Shown here: one piece after another, positions 1 through 7,797 of the stretch
Numbering within the stretch: position 1 is the first letter of the stretch
Layout: each line of letters opens with the position of its first letter
Assembly (NCBI RefSeq): GCF_041431135.1
Contig: NZ_CP107799.1
Span: 2,480,001 to 2,544,000, forward strand
Source of the DNA: Streptomyces sp. NBC_00554
GTDB taxonomy: Bacteria > Actinomycetota > Actinomycetes > Streptomycetales > Streptomycetaceae
Reading direction: 5' to 3'
DNA length: 64,000 bases
Notes under the pieces: model-generated
What the model saw: the letters and a program-made list of their open reading frames with translations, nothing else
What the model was told of the DNA's origin: nothing
Database searches by the model: none
Made by a program: the position numbers and the translations under genes

Positions 1-495
1 GACGTCTGCGGGGTCCCGGTCGGCACGGTCCGCAGCCGGCTCAGCCAGGGACGGTCCAAGCTGGCGACCGCCCTCGCGTCCACGGCGGACGCCCCGCACG
101 GCGACACCGCGCGGCGCACCCGCGCCAGCCGTGTCGAAGCGCACGAGACACTGGCCGCCGCCGAGAGCGGACACTTCGGCGCGCTGCTCACCGAGCGCTG
201 GTCCCCCGAGGTCGCCCTGCTCAGGGGGAACGACCCGGTGGGCGACAGGAATCGGTTGGTGCACGGAATGGAGTGCGACCTCGAAGCCGGCGTACGGCAG
301 CGTCTCGCCCATGCCGTGGCCGGGCGGTCGCTCGTCATCTGGGAGATGGACATCCTCAATCCCGCCGACAACCCCGAGCACTGTCCGCCCGAGGTCGCCT
401 GGCTCATGACCCTGGACGACACCGGCCGCGTACACCGGCTGCGCCTGTTCCATGCCAGGCCGTCGCGGGCCACCAACCCGCTCCTTCCCGTGTGA
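1..495 (+). CDS. RNA polymerase sigma factor, C-terminal part (partial)
   Basis: The reading frame is open from base 1, so the 5' end lies outside the window; 164 codons remain. The first visible residues (GVPVGTVRSRLSQGRSKL) are a sigma-70 region 4 helix-turn-helix, which recognises the -35 element. About 130 further residues follow, ending in an alternating hydrophobic stretch (VAWLMTLDDTGRVHRLRLFHA) that resembles the last strands of a SnoaL/NTF2-like fold. That architecture is known in extended ECF sigma factors. The promoter specificity cannot be read from this fragment. The next gene begins 88 bases downstream on the same strand. The region 4 assignment is firm; the C-terminal domain type is an inference. 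Confidence 0.8.
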   Translation, partial: DVCGVPVGTVRSRLSQGRSKLATALASTADAPHGDTARRTRASRVEAHETLAAAESGHFGALLTERWSPEVALLRGNDPVGDRNRLVHGMECDLEAGVRQRLAHAVAGRSLVIWEMDILNPADNPEHCPPEVAWLMTLDDTGRVHRLRLFHARPSRATNPLLPV

Positions 496-583
496 CGGCC
501 ATCACACAACTCGGATCGAACTTCGCTCTGCCTCCGGCGTCCTGTCGGTGTCGTTGACACCTGCCGGATACGGAGACACCCAC

Positions 584-1534
584 ATGACGACCTCTTTGAC
601 CGACCCGATCGACCCCACCGACCTGACTGATATGGCTGGTCCAGCCGATCCGCTGGCCGTCGGAACGCACACCGTCGAAGTCGACGGAGTCGTGCAGCGC
701 TATCACGTCCACGGCACGGGCCCGGTGTGCGTCGCGCATTCCGGCGGGCCCGGCATTTTCTGGGAGTACCTGCGGATGCCCGCGCTGGAGCGGCATCTGA
801 CGGTCGTCTACCCGGAGCCGATCGGCACCGGAGCCTCCGACCGCCTGCCCTCCCACCCGCACGGCTACACCCGGCCCCGCTACAGCCGGTTCCTCGGTGC
901 GCTGATCGAGCACCTCGGCGTCCCCGAGGTGCACCTGCTGGGCCATTCGCACGGCGGCTTCGTCGTCCAGTACCACGCCCTGCACTTCCCCGAGCGCGTC
1001 GCCGGGGTGATCCTCTACGAGAGCGCGCCGGTGACCGGCCCCGAACACGGCGCCGAGGCCATGCGCCTGGTGCAGTCGTTCGCCGAGCTCCACTTCGACC
1101 ACCCCGAACTCCCCGAGGTCCTGGCGGCGTTCCAGGCCATCCCCACCATCTCCGACGACGCGCAGATGACGGCCGTCGCCAGGGGGATCATCCCCTCGTA
1201 CTTCGCCGACTACTGGGGCCGCGAGGAGGAGTTCGCTCCCCTGCGCGCCTCCGTGACGGCCACGCACATCTCCGGCCTGGACGAGGACCTCTCCCCGAAT
1301 GTCATCGACGACCGTGCGGACCTCGGCTCACTCACCGTGCCGACCCTTGTCGTCGTCGGCCGCCACGACGTCATCTGCGGGGTGCGGTGGGCCGAGGAAC
1401 TGCACGAGCTGATCCCCGGATCGGAGCTGCTCATCCTGGAGAACAGCGGGCACTTCGGCCACATCGAGGAACCGGCCGCCTTCTCTCAAGCGGTGACGCG
1501 TTTCGTGACGGCCACGGCACGCGGCACACAGTGA
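584..1534 (+). CDS. alpha/beta-hydrolase, proline-iminopeptidase-like
   Basis: A 316-residue cytosolic alpha/beta-fold hydrolase. The oxyanion-hole segment HSGGPG resembles the HGGPG motif of family S33 (proline iminopeptidase). The nucleophile elbow GHSHGG has Ser122, and the likely triad is completed by Asp262 (GRHDV) and His290 (NSGHFGH). No signal peptide is present. I chose the ATG at 584 because GGAG lies 9 bases upstream; the longer open frame starting at 452 would overlap the sigma-factor gene and has no ribosome site. A GNAT gene follows after 59 bases on the same strand and may be co-transcribed. The substrate is unknown: S33 members act on N-terminal prolyl peptides, but many relatives are general esterases. 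Confidence 0.88.
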   Translation: MTTSLTDPIDPTDLTDMAGPADPLAVGTHTVEVDGVVQRYHVHGTGPVCVAHSGGPGIFWEYLRMPALERHLTVVYPEPIGTGASDRLPSHPHGYTRPRYSRFLGALIEHLGVPEVHLLGHSHGGFVVQYHALHFPERVAGVILYESAPVTGPEHGAEAMRLVQSFAELHFDHPELPEVLAAFQAIPTISDDAQMTAVARGIIPSYFADYWGREEEFAPLRASVTATHISGLDEDLSPNVIDDRADLGSLTVPTLVVVGRHDVICGVRWAEELHELIPGSELLILENSGHFGHIEEPAAFSQAVTRFVTATARGTQ

Positions 1535-1593
1535 CCGTCGGTTCTGAGAAGAGAACCGATTTCTGACAAGGGAACTGAAAGAGAAACGGATTC

Positions 1594-2445
1594 ATGACTA
1601 CCGACGTTCAGCCGTCCGTCACCGAGCAGTCCGAGGCGGAAGCACTCTTCCGATTCCAGACAGGGGCTCCCGAGACCGTCCGCAAAGCACTAGGAATGAG
1701 CGCCGCGCGGATAGGTGGCGGAGTGGTGCTGTCAATGCGCAACGACATCACCCACTTCTGGAGCAAGGCCCTCGGCTTCGGTGTCACCGCACCGGTCACC
1801 GCCGAGTTGATCAGTGAAGTCTGCGGCTTCTACCGGGCTGCGCAAACTCCGCAGGCCGTCTTCCAGATCGCACCTGCCTTCCTGCCCGAGGAGTGGCAGG
1901 AGACATGCGAACGGGAAGGCATCGTCCCGGATTCGTCCTGGGTGAAGCTCGTCTGCCCGACCGACGAGGCTGTCGCCCGTGCCGACGCTCTCGACATCAC
2001 CCCGGACAGAATCCGCGTCGCCCCCGTGGAGGCGGAGCAGGCCGCCGAGTGGGGAACGGTCATGATGCGGGCCTTCGGAATGCCGGTCGAGCAGTACGCG
2101 GAGATGAGCGCCGCGTCCGCGACCCGGCCCGGTTGGCATCCCTTCGCCGCCTGGCTGGACGGGGAACTCGTCGGAACCGGAACCCTGTTCGTCCGCGGTG
2201 ACACGGCTCAGCTGTTCGCCGGCGCCGTGCTTCCCCACGCGCGGGGCCGCGGTGGCCAGACCGCTCTGCTGGCAGCAAGGGCCCGAGTGGCGCAGAAGCT
2301 GGGGTGTCGTCTTCTCATCGCCGAGACAGGCGCCGAGACCCCGGGGACCCACAACTCGTCCCTGCACAACATGCTCCGCCTCGGCTTCCAAGTGGCTTAC
2401 GAACGCCGCAACTGGCGCTGGCGGCTCACGCCCGACGAACGCTGA
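1594..2445 (+). CDS. GNAT family N-acetyltransferase
   Basis: A 283-residue protein. The C-terminal half has the GNAT fold: strand pair FAAWLDGELVGTGTLFV, the acyl-CoA pyrophosphate-binding turn HARGRGGQ, and a final strand LRLGFQVAYERRNWRW. The N-terminal ~140 residues look like a degenerate second GNAT-like half, as in tandem-GNAT enzymes. The donor is presumably acetyl-CoA; the acceptor cannot be predicted. The start follows a purine-rich stretch (GAAAGAGAAACGGA). A perfect hairpin just after the stop suggests that the hydrolase/GNAT unit ends here. Confidence 0.85.
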   Translation: MTTDVQPSVTEQSEAEALFRFQTGAPETVRKALGMSAARIGGGVVLSMRNDITHFWSKALGFGVTAPVTAELISEVCGFYRAAQTPQAVFQIAPAFLPEEWQETCEREGIVPDSSWVKLVCPTDEAVARADALDITPDRIRVAPVEAEQAAEWGTVMMRAFGMPVEQYAEMSAASATRPGWHPFAAWLDGELVGTGTLFVRGDTAQLFAGAVLPHARGRGGQTALLAARARVAQKLGCRLLIAETGAETPGTHNSSLHNMLRLGFQVAYERRNWRWRLTPDER

Positions 2446-2451
2446 GACAGC

Positions 2452-2482
2452 CTGACCGGCCGTCTGGAAGACGGCCGGTCAG
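2452..2482 (+). terminator. perfect 14-bp hairpin terminator after the GNAT gene
   Basis: Arms 2452-2465 and 2469-2482 are exact reverse complements with a 3-base loop, starting 6 bases after the GNAT stop. There is no U-run, which is usual for Streptomyces terminators. A second, weaker inverted repeat (arms of 9, GAGTTCAGG/CCTGAACTC) follows at about 2485-2512. Confidence 0.8.
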
Positions 2483-2526
2483 TCGAGTTCAGGTGCGTCG
2501 CGCCTGAACTCAGTTAATTCGCATCG

Positions 2527-2566
2527 CTGATCTCAGGTGATTCACATCCCTGATCTCAGGTGATTC
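2527..2566. repeat. 17-bp direct repeat, period 23
   Basis: CTGATCTCAGGTGATTC occurs at 2527-2543 and again, exactly, at 2550-2566. The second copy contains the stop codon of the MMPL gene on the minus strand, so one copy lies inside the coding end and one outside. It looks like a local duplication at the 3' border of the exporter gene. Confidence 0.8.
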
Positions 2567-4778
2567 GCGTCGCAAATTCCGACTCAAGCGTTGGCGCAGC
2601 TGCTTGTGGTGCGCTTTCGCTGATTCCGAAGCGCCGGTGGAACTTCCGGAGAGGTCCCGGCGCGTACCAGGCCGTGCGGCCGAGCAGCCGCATCGCGGCA
2701 GGCAGCAGCACTCCACGTACGGCGATGGCGTCGATGAGGATCGCCAGACCGCTTCCGAGGCCGAACATCTGCATGAAGCTGACCTTCGCCGTGGCGAAGG
2801 CGAAGAATCCGACCGCGAGGAGACAGGCCGCGGCGCTGACGATTCTTCCGGTGTGTCCGAGGCCGTGGACGACGGCGGCCTCGGTGCTCTCACCGGCGTC
2901 GTGGAGTTCCTTGATCCTGCTGGTGACGAACACCTCGTAGTCCATGGACAGACCGAAGGCGATGCAGAAGAGCAATACCGTCATGGAGGTGTCCATCGGC
3001 TGGGCGGTGAATCCCAGCACGGAGCTGAGATGGCCGTCCTGGAACATCCACGTCATCGCGCCGATCGCCGCGGCCAGGCTGGTCATGTTCAGGGCCAGCG
3101 CACGGATCGGCTGGACGATGCTTCCGGTGAAAAGGAAAAGGAGGATGAAGGTGGTGACGGCGACCAGTCCAGCGGCAATGGGCAGGCGGCTCGCGATCGA
3201 TTCCTTCGTGTCGAGCAGCTCTGCGTCTCCGCCTCCCACCAGGACCTCCTTGGAGCCGGCGGGCGCGTCGACGTCCCGGACCACCCGGACGAGGGACTGG
3301 GCGCTGTCCGACTTGGGCGGAGCGGTGCCGATGACGGTGACCCGCTGTGCGTCGGGGCGGTTCAGGGCCTCGCTCGTCGGGCCGGGGGCCCCCGAGCTTC
3401 CCTGTTCGTAGGTGCCCGTCGCCGCCTCGACCCGAACGACCCCGTTGAGGAGCGACAGCTTCTCCGCGTAGGCGTCCAGGGCCTCGTCACCCACGGCCCC
3501 GTCGACCACCACTTGGACGGCCGCTTCGTCGTCTCCCTCGAAGTCCGCCTGCAGTGCCGTGGACACCTGTCGGCTCGCGGCGTCCTCGGGAAGGACCCGT
3601 TCGTCGGGGGTACCGAATGTGACGCCCAGGAGCGGGGCCGCGGCGAGCAGCAGCACCGCGAGGACCGGCACGCTGATCAGCACCGGCCGGCGCATCACGG
3701 TCCCGGCCAGCCGGCCCCAGAACGGTGCCCGCCTGCGATGACGGTCGGCCTTGGGCCAGGGAAGCCTGCCGCTGTTGATGCGATGCCCCAGCAGCATGAG
3801 CAGAGCGGGCATCACGAAGAGGGTGCCGACGGCCGCGATGACGACCACGCCCACGCCGGCATAGGCGAACGAGCGGAGGAAGTACTGCGGGAAGACGAGA
3901 AGCGCGGTGAGCGCGACCGCGACCGTGCCCGCCGAGAACACGACCGTACGTCCGGCGGTGTGCACCGTCGTCCGGACCGCGTCGGCCACGCTCGTCCCGA
4001 GGGCGAGCTGTTCCCGGAAGCGGCTGATCATCAACAGCGCGTAGTCGATGCCGAGTCCGAGCCCGAGGGCGGTGGTCAGGTTGATCGAGAAGACCGACAC
4101 GTCGGTGACGCTGCCGAGGAGAGCGAGTTCCGCGAAGGTCCCGGCGACCGCCACCGTGCCGATGGCGAGCGGCAGCAAGGCCGCGACCACTCCCCCGAAC
4201 ACGATGAGCAGGAGCAGGAGCGTCACGGGAACGGCGATGACCTCCGCGAGAAGGAGGTCCTGCAGTACCTGCTCCGACAGTTCGGCGCCCACCGCGGTAC
4301 CGCCACCGGCCCGGACGGTGAGTCCCTCGTACTGGCCCGCGTACGCGTCGATGATGTCCTGCGCGTGCTCTTCCCGCGTCGATTCATCGCCCTTCACATG
4401 CGCGAGGACCATGGCCGAGAGGCCGTCCCGGGCGAGCAGTGAGTCGCTGTGCGTGTCGAAGTAGGAGACGACGTTGCTGAGTTCGGTCTCCTTGCGCAGC
4501 TCGGCCACCAACTGTGCGCCGTCCTGCTCCACTTCCGGGTCGGTGACGCGCTGTGCGCGACTACTGACCAGCAGCACGAGGTTCGCTTCCCCGCCGAATT
4601 TCTCGTCGATGACCCGACTCGCCCGTGTCGACTGCGAGTCCGGGTCGTCGAAGCCGCCTCCCACGAGTTTCCCGAAAGCGCCCACACCCACAAAGCTCAT
4701 CGCAGCGACGAGCACGGAGGCCACGACGAGCACGATTCCGGGCCGCCGGACCGTCAATTCCGCAACGCGGTCAAACAT
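2556..4778 (-). CDS. MMPL/RND family membrane exporter
   Basis: A 740-residue polytopic membrane protein of the MMPL (mycobacterial membrane protein large) branch of the RND superfamily. The pattern is one N-terminal membrane helix (IVLVVASVLVAAMSFVGVGAF), a large extracytoplasmic domain, a block of five helices with the signature LGLGLGIDYALLMISR, then a second loop and a second five-helix block with AFGLSMDYEVFVTSR. The Asp residues in the two GIDY/SMDY motifs are typical proton-relay residues. Such proteins export lipids, siderophores or antibiotics using the proton gradient. The start at 4778 is supported by AAAGGAATGAC upstream; the longer open frame to 5573 runs through the AraC gene and is spurious. 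It is divergent from an AraC-type regulator, which is its likely controller. The substrate is unknown. Confidence 0.95.
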   Translation of the reverse strand: MFDRVAELTVRRPGIVLVVASVLVAAMSFVGVGAFGKLVGGGFDDPDSQSTRASRVIDEKFGGEANLVLLVSSRAQRVTDPEVEQDGAQLVAELRKETELSNVVSYFDTHSDSLLARDGLSAMVLAHVKGDESTREEHAQDIIDAYAGQYEGLTVRAGGGTAVGAELSEQVLQDLLLAEVIAVPVTLLLLLIVFGGVVAALLPLAIGTVAVAGTFAELALLGSVTDVSVFSINLTTALGLGLGIDYALLMISRFREQLALGTSVADAVRTTVHTAGRTVVFSAGTVAVALTALLVFPQYFLRSFAYAGVGVVVIAAVGTLFVMPALLMLLGHRINSGRLPWPKADRHRRRAPFWGRLAGTVMRRPVLISVPVLAVLLLAAAPLLGVTFGTPDERVLPEDAASRQVSTALQADFEGDDEAAVQVVVDGAVGDEALDAYAEKLSLLNGVVRVEAATGTYEQGSSGAPGPTSEALNRPDAQRVTVIGTAPPKSDSAQSLVRVVRDVDAPAGSKEVLVGGGDAELLDTKESIASRLPIAAGLVAVTTFILLFLFTGSIVQPIRALALNMTSLAAAIGAMTWMFQDGHLSSVLGFTAQPMDTSMTVLLFCIAFGLSMDYEVFVTSRIKELHDAGESTEAAVVHGLGHTGRIVSAAACLLAVGFFAFATAKVSFMQMFGLGSGLAILIDAIAVRGVLLPAAMRLLGRTAWYAPGPLRKFHRRFGISESAPQAAAPTLESEFATRIT

Positions 4779-4925
4779 GTCATTCCTTTCACTGAGGGGA
4801 TCCTGATGCGAGGCCGTTCGGCTGCGCGCAGACAAGACGGAGGACCGGCCTACTAGTTCGGTTCGGGAAACGTGAACTGGGTCACAGCGCGAGAGGGGCT
4901 TTCGGGTCGGCCCATACGATGAGGC

Positions 4926-5864
4926 GTGTCTTCCTGGAGCCAAGTTCTGACCCTGTCCTCGGCGAGCGCCTGGGACGAGGTCTTCACCGACCTCCACGGC
5001 GCGAGCCGCATCAAAGTCCCGGACCGCCACGCTCCTTGGAGCGGACGCCTGGAGTGGCAGCGGTCGAAGTCCTACGGTCTCGCCCTCTGCTCCGGCGGCG
5101 AGGAAGTGGTCAACAGGGACGCCCGGCACATCCGGTCCGATCCCCGGGGCACGTACGAACTGCTCGTACCGCTCGCCGGGACGGCCTGGGTGGAGCAGGG
5201 CTCGTCGTCCGTCGAGATCGGGCCCGGCAGCATGGCGCTGTGCGACATCGACCGCCCGTTGACGTTCGCCCACGGTGCCGAACTCCGGGGGATCTCCTTC
5301 TTCATGGCCGGCCAGAACGTCGCAGGGCGCAGCCCGATCGCAGCCGGGGGGCCGCACATACTCAACGGCGCCGGCGGACTGGGCCGAGTCGTCCGGCAGT
5401 TGACCACCACACTGCACGAGGAGCGCGAGCAACTCTCCGAGACGACCTTCGACATCGCCTGCGACCGGCTGCTCGACCTGGTGTGTCTGGCCGCGGAGGG
5501 CGGCAACGACTCGGCGCCCACGGGGCAGCGGGCGACGGTCGAGGCCTCGATCCGACGCTATGTACGCCGGCACGCCTGCGACAGGGACCTGGACGTCGTC
5601 GGCATCGCGCGGGCGCTCGGCTGGTCCGCGCGCTACGTCCAGCAGGTGTTGCAGACGGCCAACACCACCTCACGCGACCTCATCCGCCGCGAACGGCTGA
5701 ACGTCGCCCGCACCCGTCTGGTCAGCGCCAGCTGGTCCACGTACTCGATCGCGGAGATCGCCCATTCCTGCGGCTTCGGCAGTCACGCCTCGTTCGCCAC
5801 CGCATTCCGCGAGGAGTTCGGCACGACACCTCGCGAGGCCAGACGCAGCGCCCGCGGCGGCTAG
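4926..5864 (+). CDS. AraC/XylS family transcriptional regulator
   Basis: A 312-residue regulator. Residues ~1-190 form a cupin-like AraC_binding_2 sensor region; residues ~205-305 form the double helix-turn-helix of the AraC family (DLDVVGIARALGWSARYVQQVL and YSIAEIAHSCGFGSHASFATAFREEFGTTPREARR). It starts with GTG. There is no good ribosome site, but TACGAT (4915-4920) lies 5 bases before the GTG, which would fit a leaderless transcript. It is divergent from the MMPL exporter across a 147-bp gap and convergent with the phosphotriesterase operon. Its stop codon shares the palindrome CTAG (5861-5864) with the stop codon of the opposing gene. Regulation of the exporter is a contextual inference. 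Confidence 0.93.
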   Translation: MSSWSQVLTLSSASAWDEVFTDLHGASRIKVPDRHAPWSGRLEWQRSKSYGLALCSGGEEVVNRDARHIRSDPRGTYELLVPLAGTAWVEQGSSSVEIGPGSMALCDIDRPLTFAHGAELRGISFFMAGQNVAGRSPIAAGGPHILNGAGGLGRVVRQLTTTLHEEREQLSETTFDIACDRLLDLVCLAAEGGNDSAPTGQRATVEASIRRYVRRHACDRDLDVVGIARALGWSARYVQQVLQTANTTSRDLIRRERLNVARTRLVSASWSTYSIAEIAHSCGFGSHASFATAFREEFGTTPREARRSARGG

Positions 5865-6838
5865 CCGTTTGCCGGGCTGAAGTACCGGCGTGGATTGTCC
5901 ACCAGCATGGTGGTGAGCTGCTCCTCGGTGACGCCGGCTCGGCGCAGCGCCGGGAGTACCTCGTCGTGCAGGTGGGTGTGGTGCCAGTTGGGCGCGATCT
6001 GCTCGCGTACGCCGGGCGGGAACCAGTCGATGTGACAGGACGCGTCGTGCGACAGCACCATCCGTTCGGCGAACCCTTCGCGCGCGAGAGTCGCGACGGT
6101 CGCCACCCGCTCGTCGGCGGGCAGGAGGATGTCGAGGCCGAAGCGGTCCATTCCGACGTAACTGCCGTTGTCGATGAGCCGGTGCAGATAGTCCAGGTCG
6201 GCGGTGTCACCGCTGTGGCCGATGACGACCGCCCCGAGGTCCACGCCCTCGCTGCGCAGTACGTCCTGCGCGATGAGCCCCGTACGGGCGCTCGCGCTGG
6301 TGTGCACCGTGATCGGAGCGCCCGTCCGCAAGTGCGCCTGGGCCACCGCTCGCATCACCCGCTCCACTCCCGGGGTGAGTTCGCCCTCGATCGCGCACTT
6401 CAGGAACGCGGCCCTGATGCCGGTGTCCGCGATGCCCTCGGTGAGTTCGCGGACGAACAACTCGGTCATGCCTTCGGGGCCGCCGAGCATGGTTCCCGGC
6501 CCGTGGTAGCGGAAGAAGTCGGGGATGTCGGCCAGTGTGTAGAGGCCGGTTGCCGCGACGATGTTGAGGTCGACCTGTTCGTTGACCACGGCGACTCGCG
6601 CGACGTTGCGTCCGAGCCCGATGACGGTGGGGTCGACGATGGTCGTGACGCCGGTCGCGGCCAGGGCCTTGAGCCGGGTCACGGCGTCGCTGACGCGCTC
6701 CTGCTCGTCCCAGGTCTCCGGAAGGCTCTGCCGGAGTTCCTCGCTGAGCACGAAGACGTGCTCGTGCATCAGTACGGCGCCGAGTTCACTCACCGCCACG
6801 GGACCGCGGACGGTCTGCACCTGCGGGGTCGCGGTCAT
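5861..6838 (-). CDS. phosphotriesterase-family metallohydrolase (probable lactonase)
   Basis: A 325-residue enzyme of the amidohydrolase superfamily, phosphotriesterase (PTE) branch. Visible metal-centre elements are the HxH motif in LMHEHVFV near the N-terminus, the lysine-bearing segment FLKCAIEGE, the histidine strands ITVHTSAS and VIGHSGDT, and the aspartate in GMDRFGLDI. In this family two divalent metals activate water to cleave organophosphate triesters or, more commonly in PTE-like lactonases, homoserine or other lactones. The ATG at 6838 overlaps the stop of the upstream hydrolase by ATGA, indicating translational coupling. The longer open frame to 7471 is a shadow of that hydrolase. 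The natural substrate is unknown. Confidence 0.9.
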   Translation of the reverse strand: MTATPQVQTVRGPVAVSELGAVLMHEHVFVLSEELRQSLPETWDEQERVSDAVTRLKALAATGVTTIVDPTVIGLGRNVARVAVVNEQVDLNIVAATGLYTLADIPDFFRYHGPGTMLGGPEGMTELFVRELTEGIADTGIRAAFLKCAIEGELTPGVERVMRAVAQAHLRTGAPITVHTSASARTGLIAQDVLRSEGVDLGAVVIGHSGDTADLDYLHRLIDNGSYVGMDRFGLDILLPADERVATVATLAREGFAERMVLSHDASCHIDWFPPGVREQIAPNWHHTHLHDEVLPALRRAGVTEEQLTTMLVDNPRRYFSPANG

Positions 6839-7533
6839 CCGGCAACTCCGGCTGCGGCCTGCTTGATCAGGTCGGCCACGGCCCCCGGCTGGGAGACGTA
6901 GATCGCATGGCTGCCGTCGGTCCCGGTGACGGTGCTGCCCGCCCGCTGTGCCATGGCCCGTTGCGCGGCAGGCGGGATCATCTGGTCGTCGGTCGCCACC
7001 AGGTACCAACTCGGCTTGTGCTGCCAGGCCGGCTCGGTGACGGTGCCGCCGAGCGCGTCGAGGCCCCAGGGCACCTGGGCGTCGGCCATGAACTCCGCCT
7101 CGGCCCGGGACAGATCGGCCGCGAAGGAGGCGTGGAACTTCTCCCGGTCGAGGAACAGCACCCCGTTGACCGGCGGGAGGATCGGCGGGACGGGCGCCCC
7201 CGGCTCGGGATCGGCGATCAGCGTGCTGACGGACTCGCCCTTGTCGGGCGCGAACGCCGCGATGTACACCAGCGCCGCGACGCCGTCGTGGTTGCCGGCC
7301 TCGGTGATGACGACTCCGCCGTACGAGTGCCCCACCAGAATCGTCGGCCCGTCCTGCTCGTCCAGGATCTGCCCGGTCGCCGCGACGTCTCCCTCGAGGG
7401 AGTGCGTCGGGTTCTGCACGACGCTGACCCGGAAGCCGTCGTCCGTCAGCAGGCGGTGCACCCCCTGCCATCCGGAGCCGTCCACGAATCCCCCGTGGAC
7501 GAGCACCACGTTTCTCACCGGTTGCCTACTCAT
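6835..7533 (-). CDS. alpha/beta hydrolase (esterase-like)
   Basis: A 232-residue small alpha/beta hydrolase of the EstC/salicylate-esterase type: oxyanion region VLVHGGFVDGSGW, nucleophile elbow GHSYGG, acidic residue region ATDDQMIP, and a C-terminal His in GSHAIYVSQPG. The start MSRQPVRN at 7533 is chosen because GGGGA lies 5 bases upstream; a start 24 bases earlier (7557) has none. It is the first gene of a two-gene operon with the PTE-like lactonase. Two hydrolases that could act in sequence on an ester or lactone suggest a detoxification or signal-degradation unit. That reading is inference. Confidence 0.9.
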   Translation of the reverse strand: MSRQPVRNVVLVHGGFVDGSGWQGVHRLLTDDGFRVSVVQNPTHSLEGDVAATGQILDEQDGPTILVGHSYGGVVITEAGNHDGVAALVYIAAFAPDKGESVSTLIADPEPGAPVPPILPPVNGVLFLDREKFHASFAADLSRAEAEFMADAQVPWGLDALGGTVTEPAWQHKPSWYLVATDDQMIPPAAQRAMAQRAGSTVTGTDGSHAIYVSQPGAVADLIKQAAAGVAG

Positions 7534-7713
7534 TGATGGTCCCCACTTCGATGACACCGCGAGCGGCTGGCTCGCTGGTTCGACTCGAAGACGACCTTTC
7601 CAGGCCCGTGCCGGGCCGTCTTTCGCGTCGGCGCGCAGTCCTTTCGCGTGGACGCGATGCGTGTCGGCGGGGGGCGAGTGGTCCGGGCTGCCGAACAGTC
7701 TTCTCCGACCGCG

Positions 7714-7743
7714 GAAGGGGCCCGGCTGTGCCGGGCCCCCTTC
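7714..7743 (-). terminator. hairpin terminator downstream of the FHA-FAD gene
   Basis: GGGGCCCGG (7717-7725) pairs with CCGGGCCCC (7731-7739) around a 5-base loop. The stem extends through GAA/TTC after a one-base bulge. It lies 55 bases beyond the 7798 stop on the minus strand, between two minus-strand transcription units. The rest of 7534-7797 shows no credible gene. Confidence 0.75.
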
Positions 7744-7797
7744 TTCTGACAGCGGGACAGGATGTGGACCTTCGGCCTCAGGGGCGGAGTGCCCGCA

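Noticed and set aside
2604..4442. 612-codon open frame opposite the MMPL gene
   Set aside because: His/Gly/Asp/Arg-rich composition is typical of antisense reading in high-GC DNA, and the MMPL membrane signature on the other strand is unmistakable.
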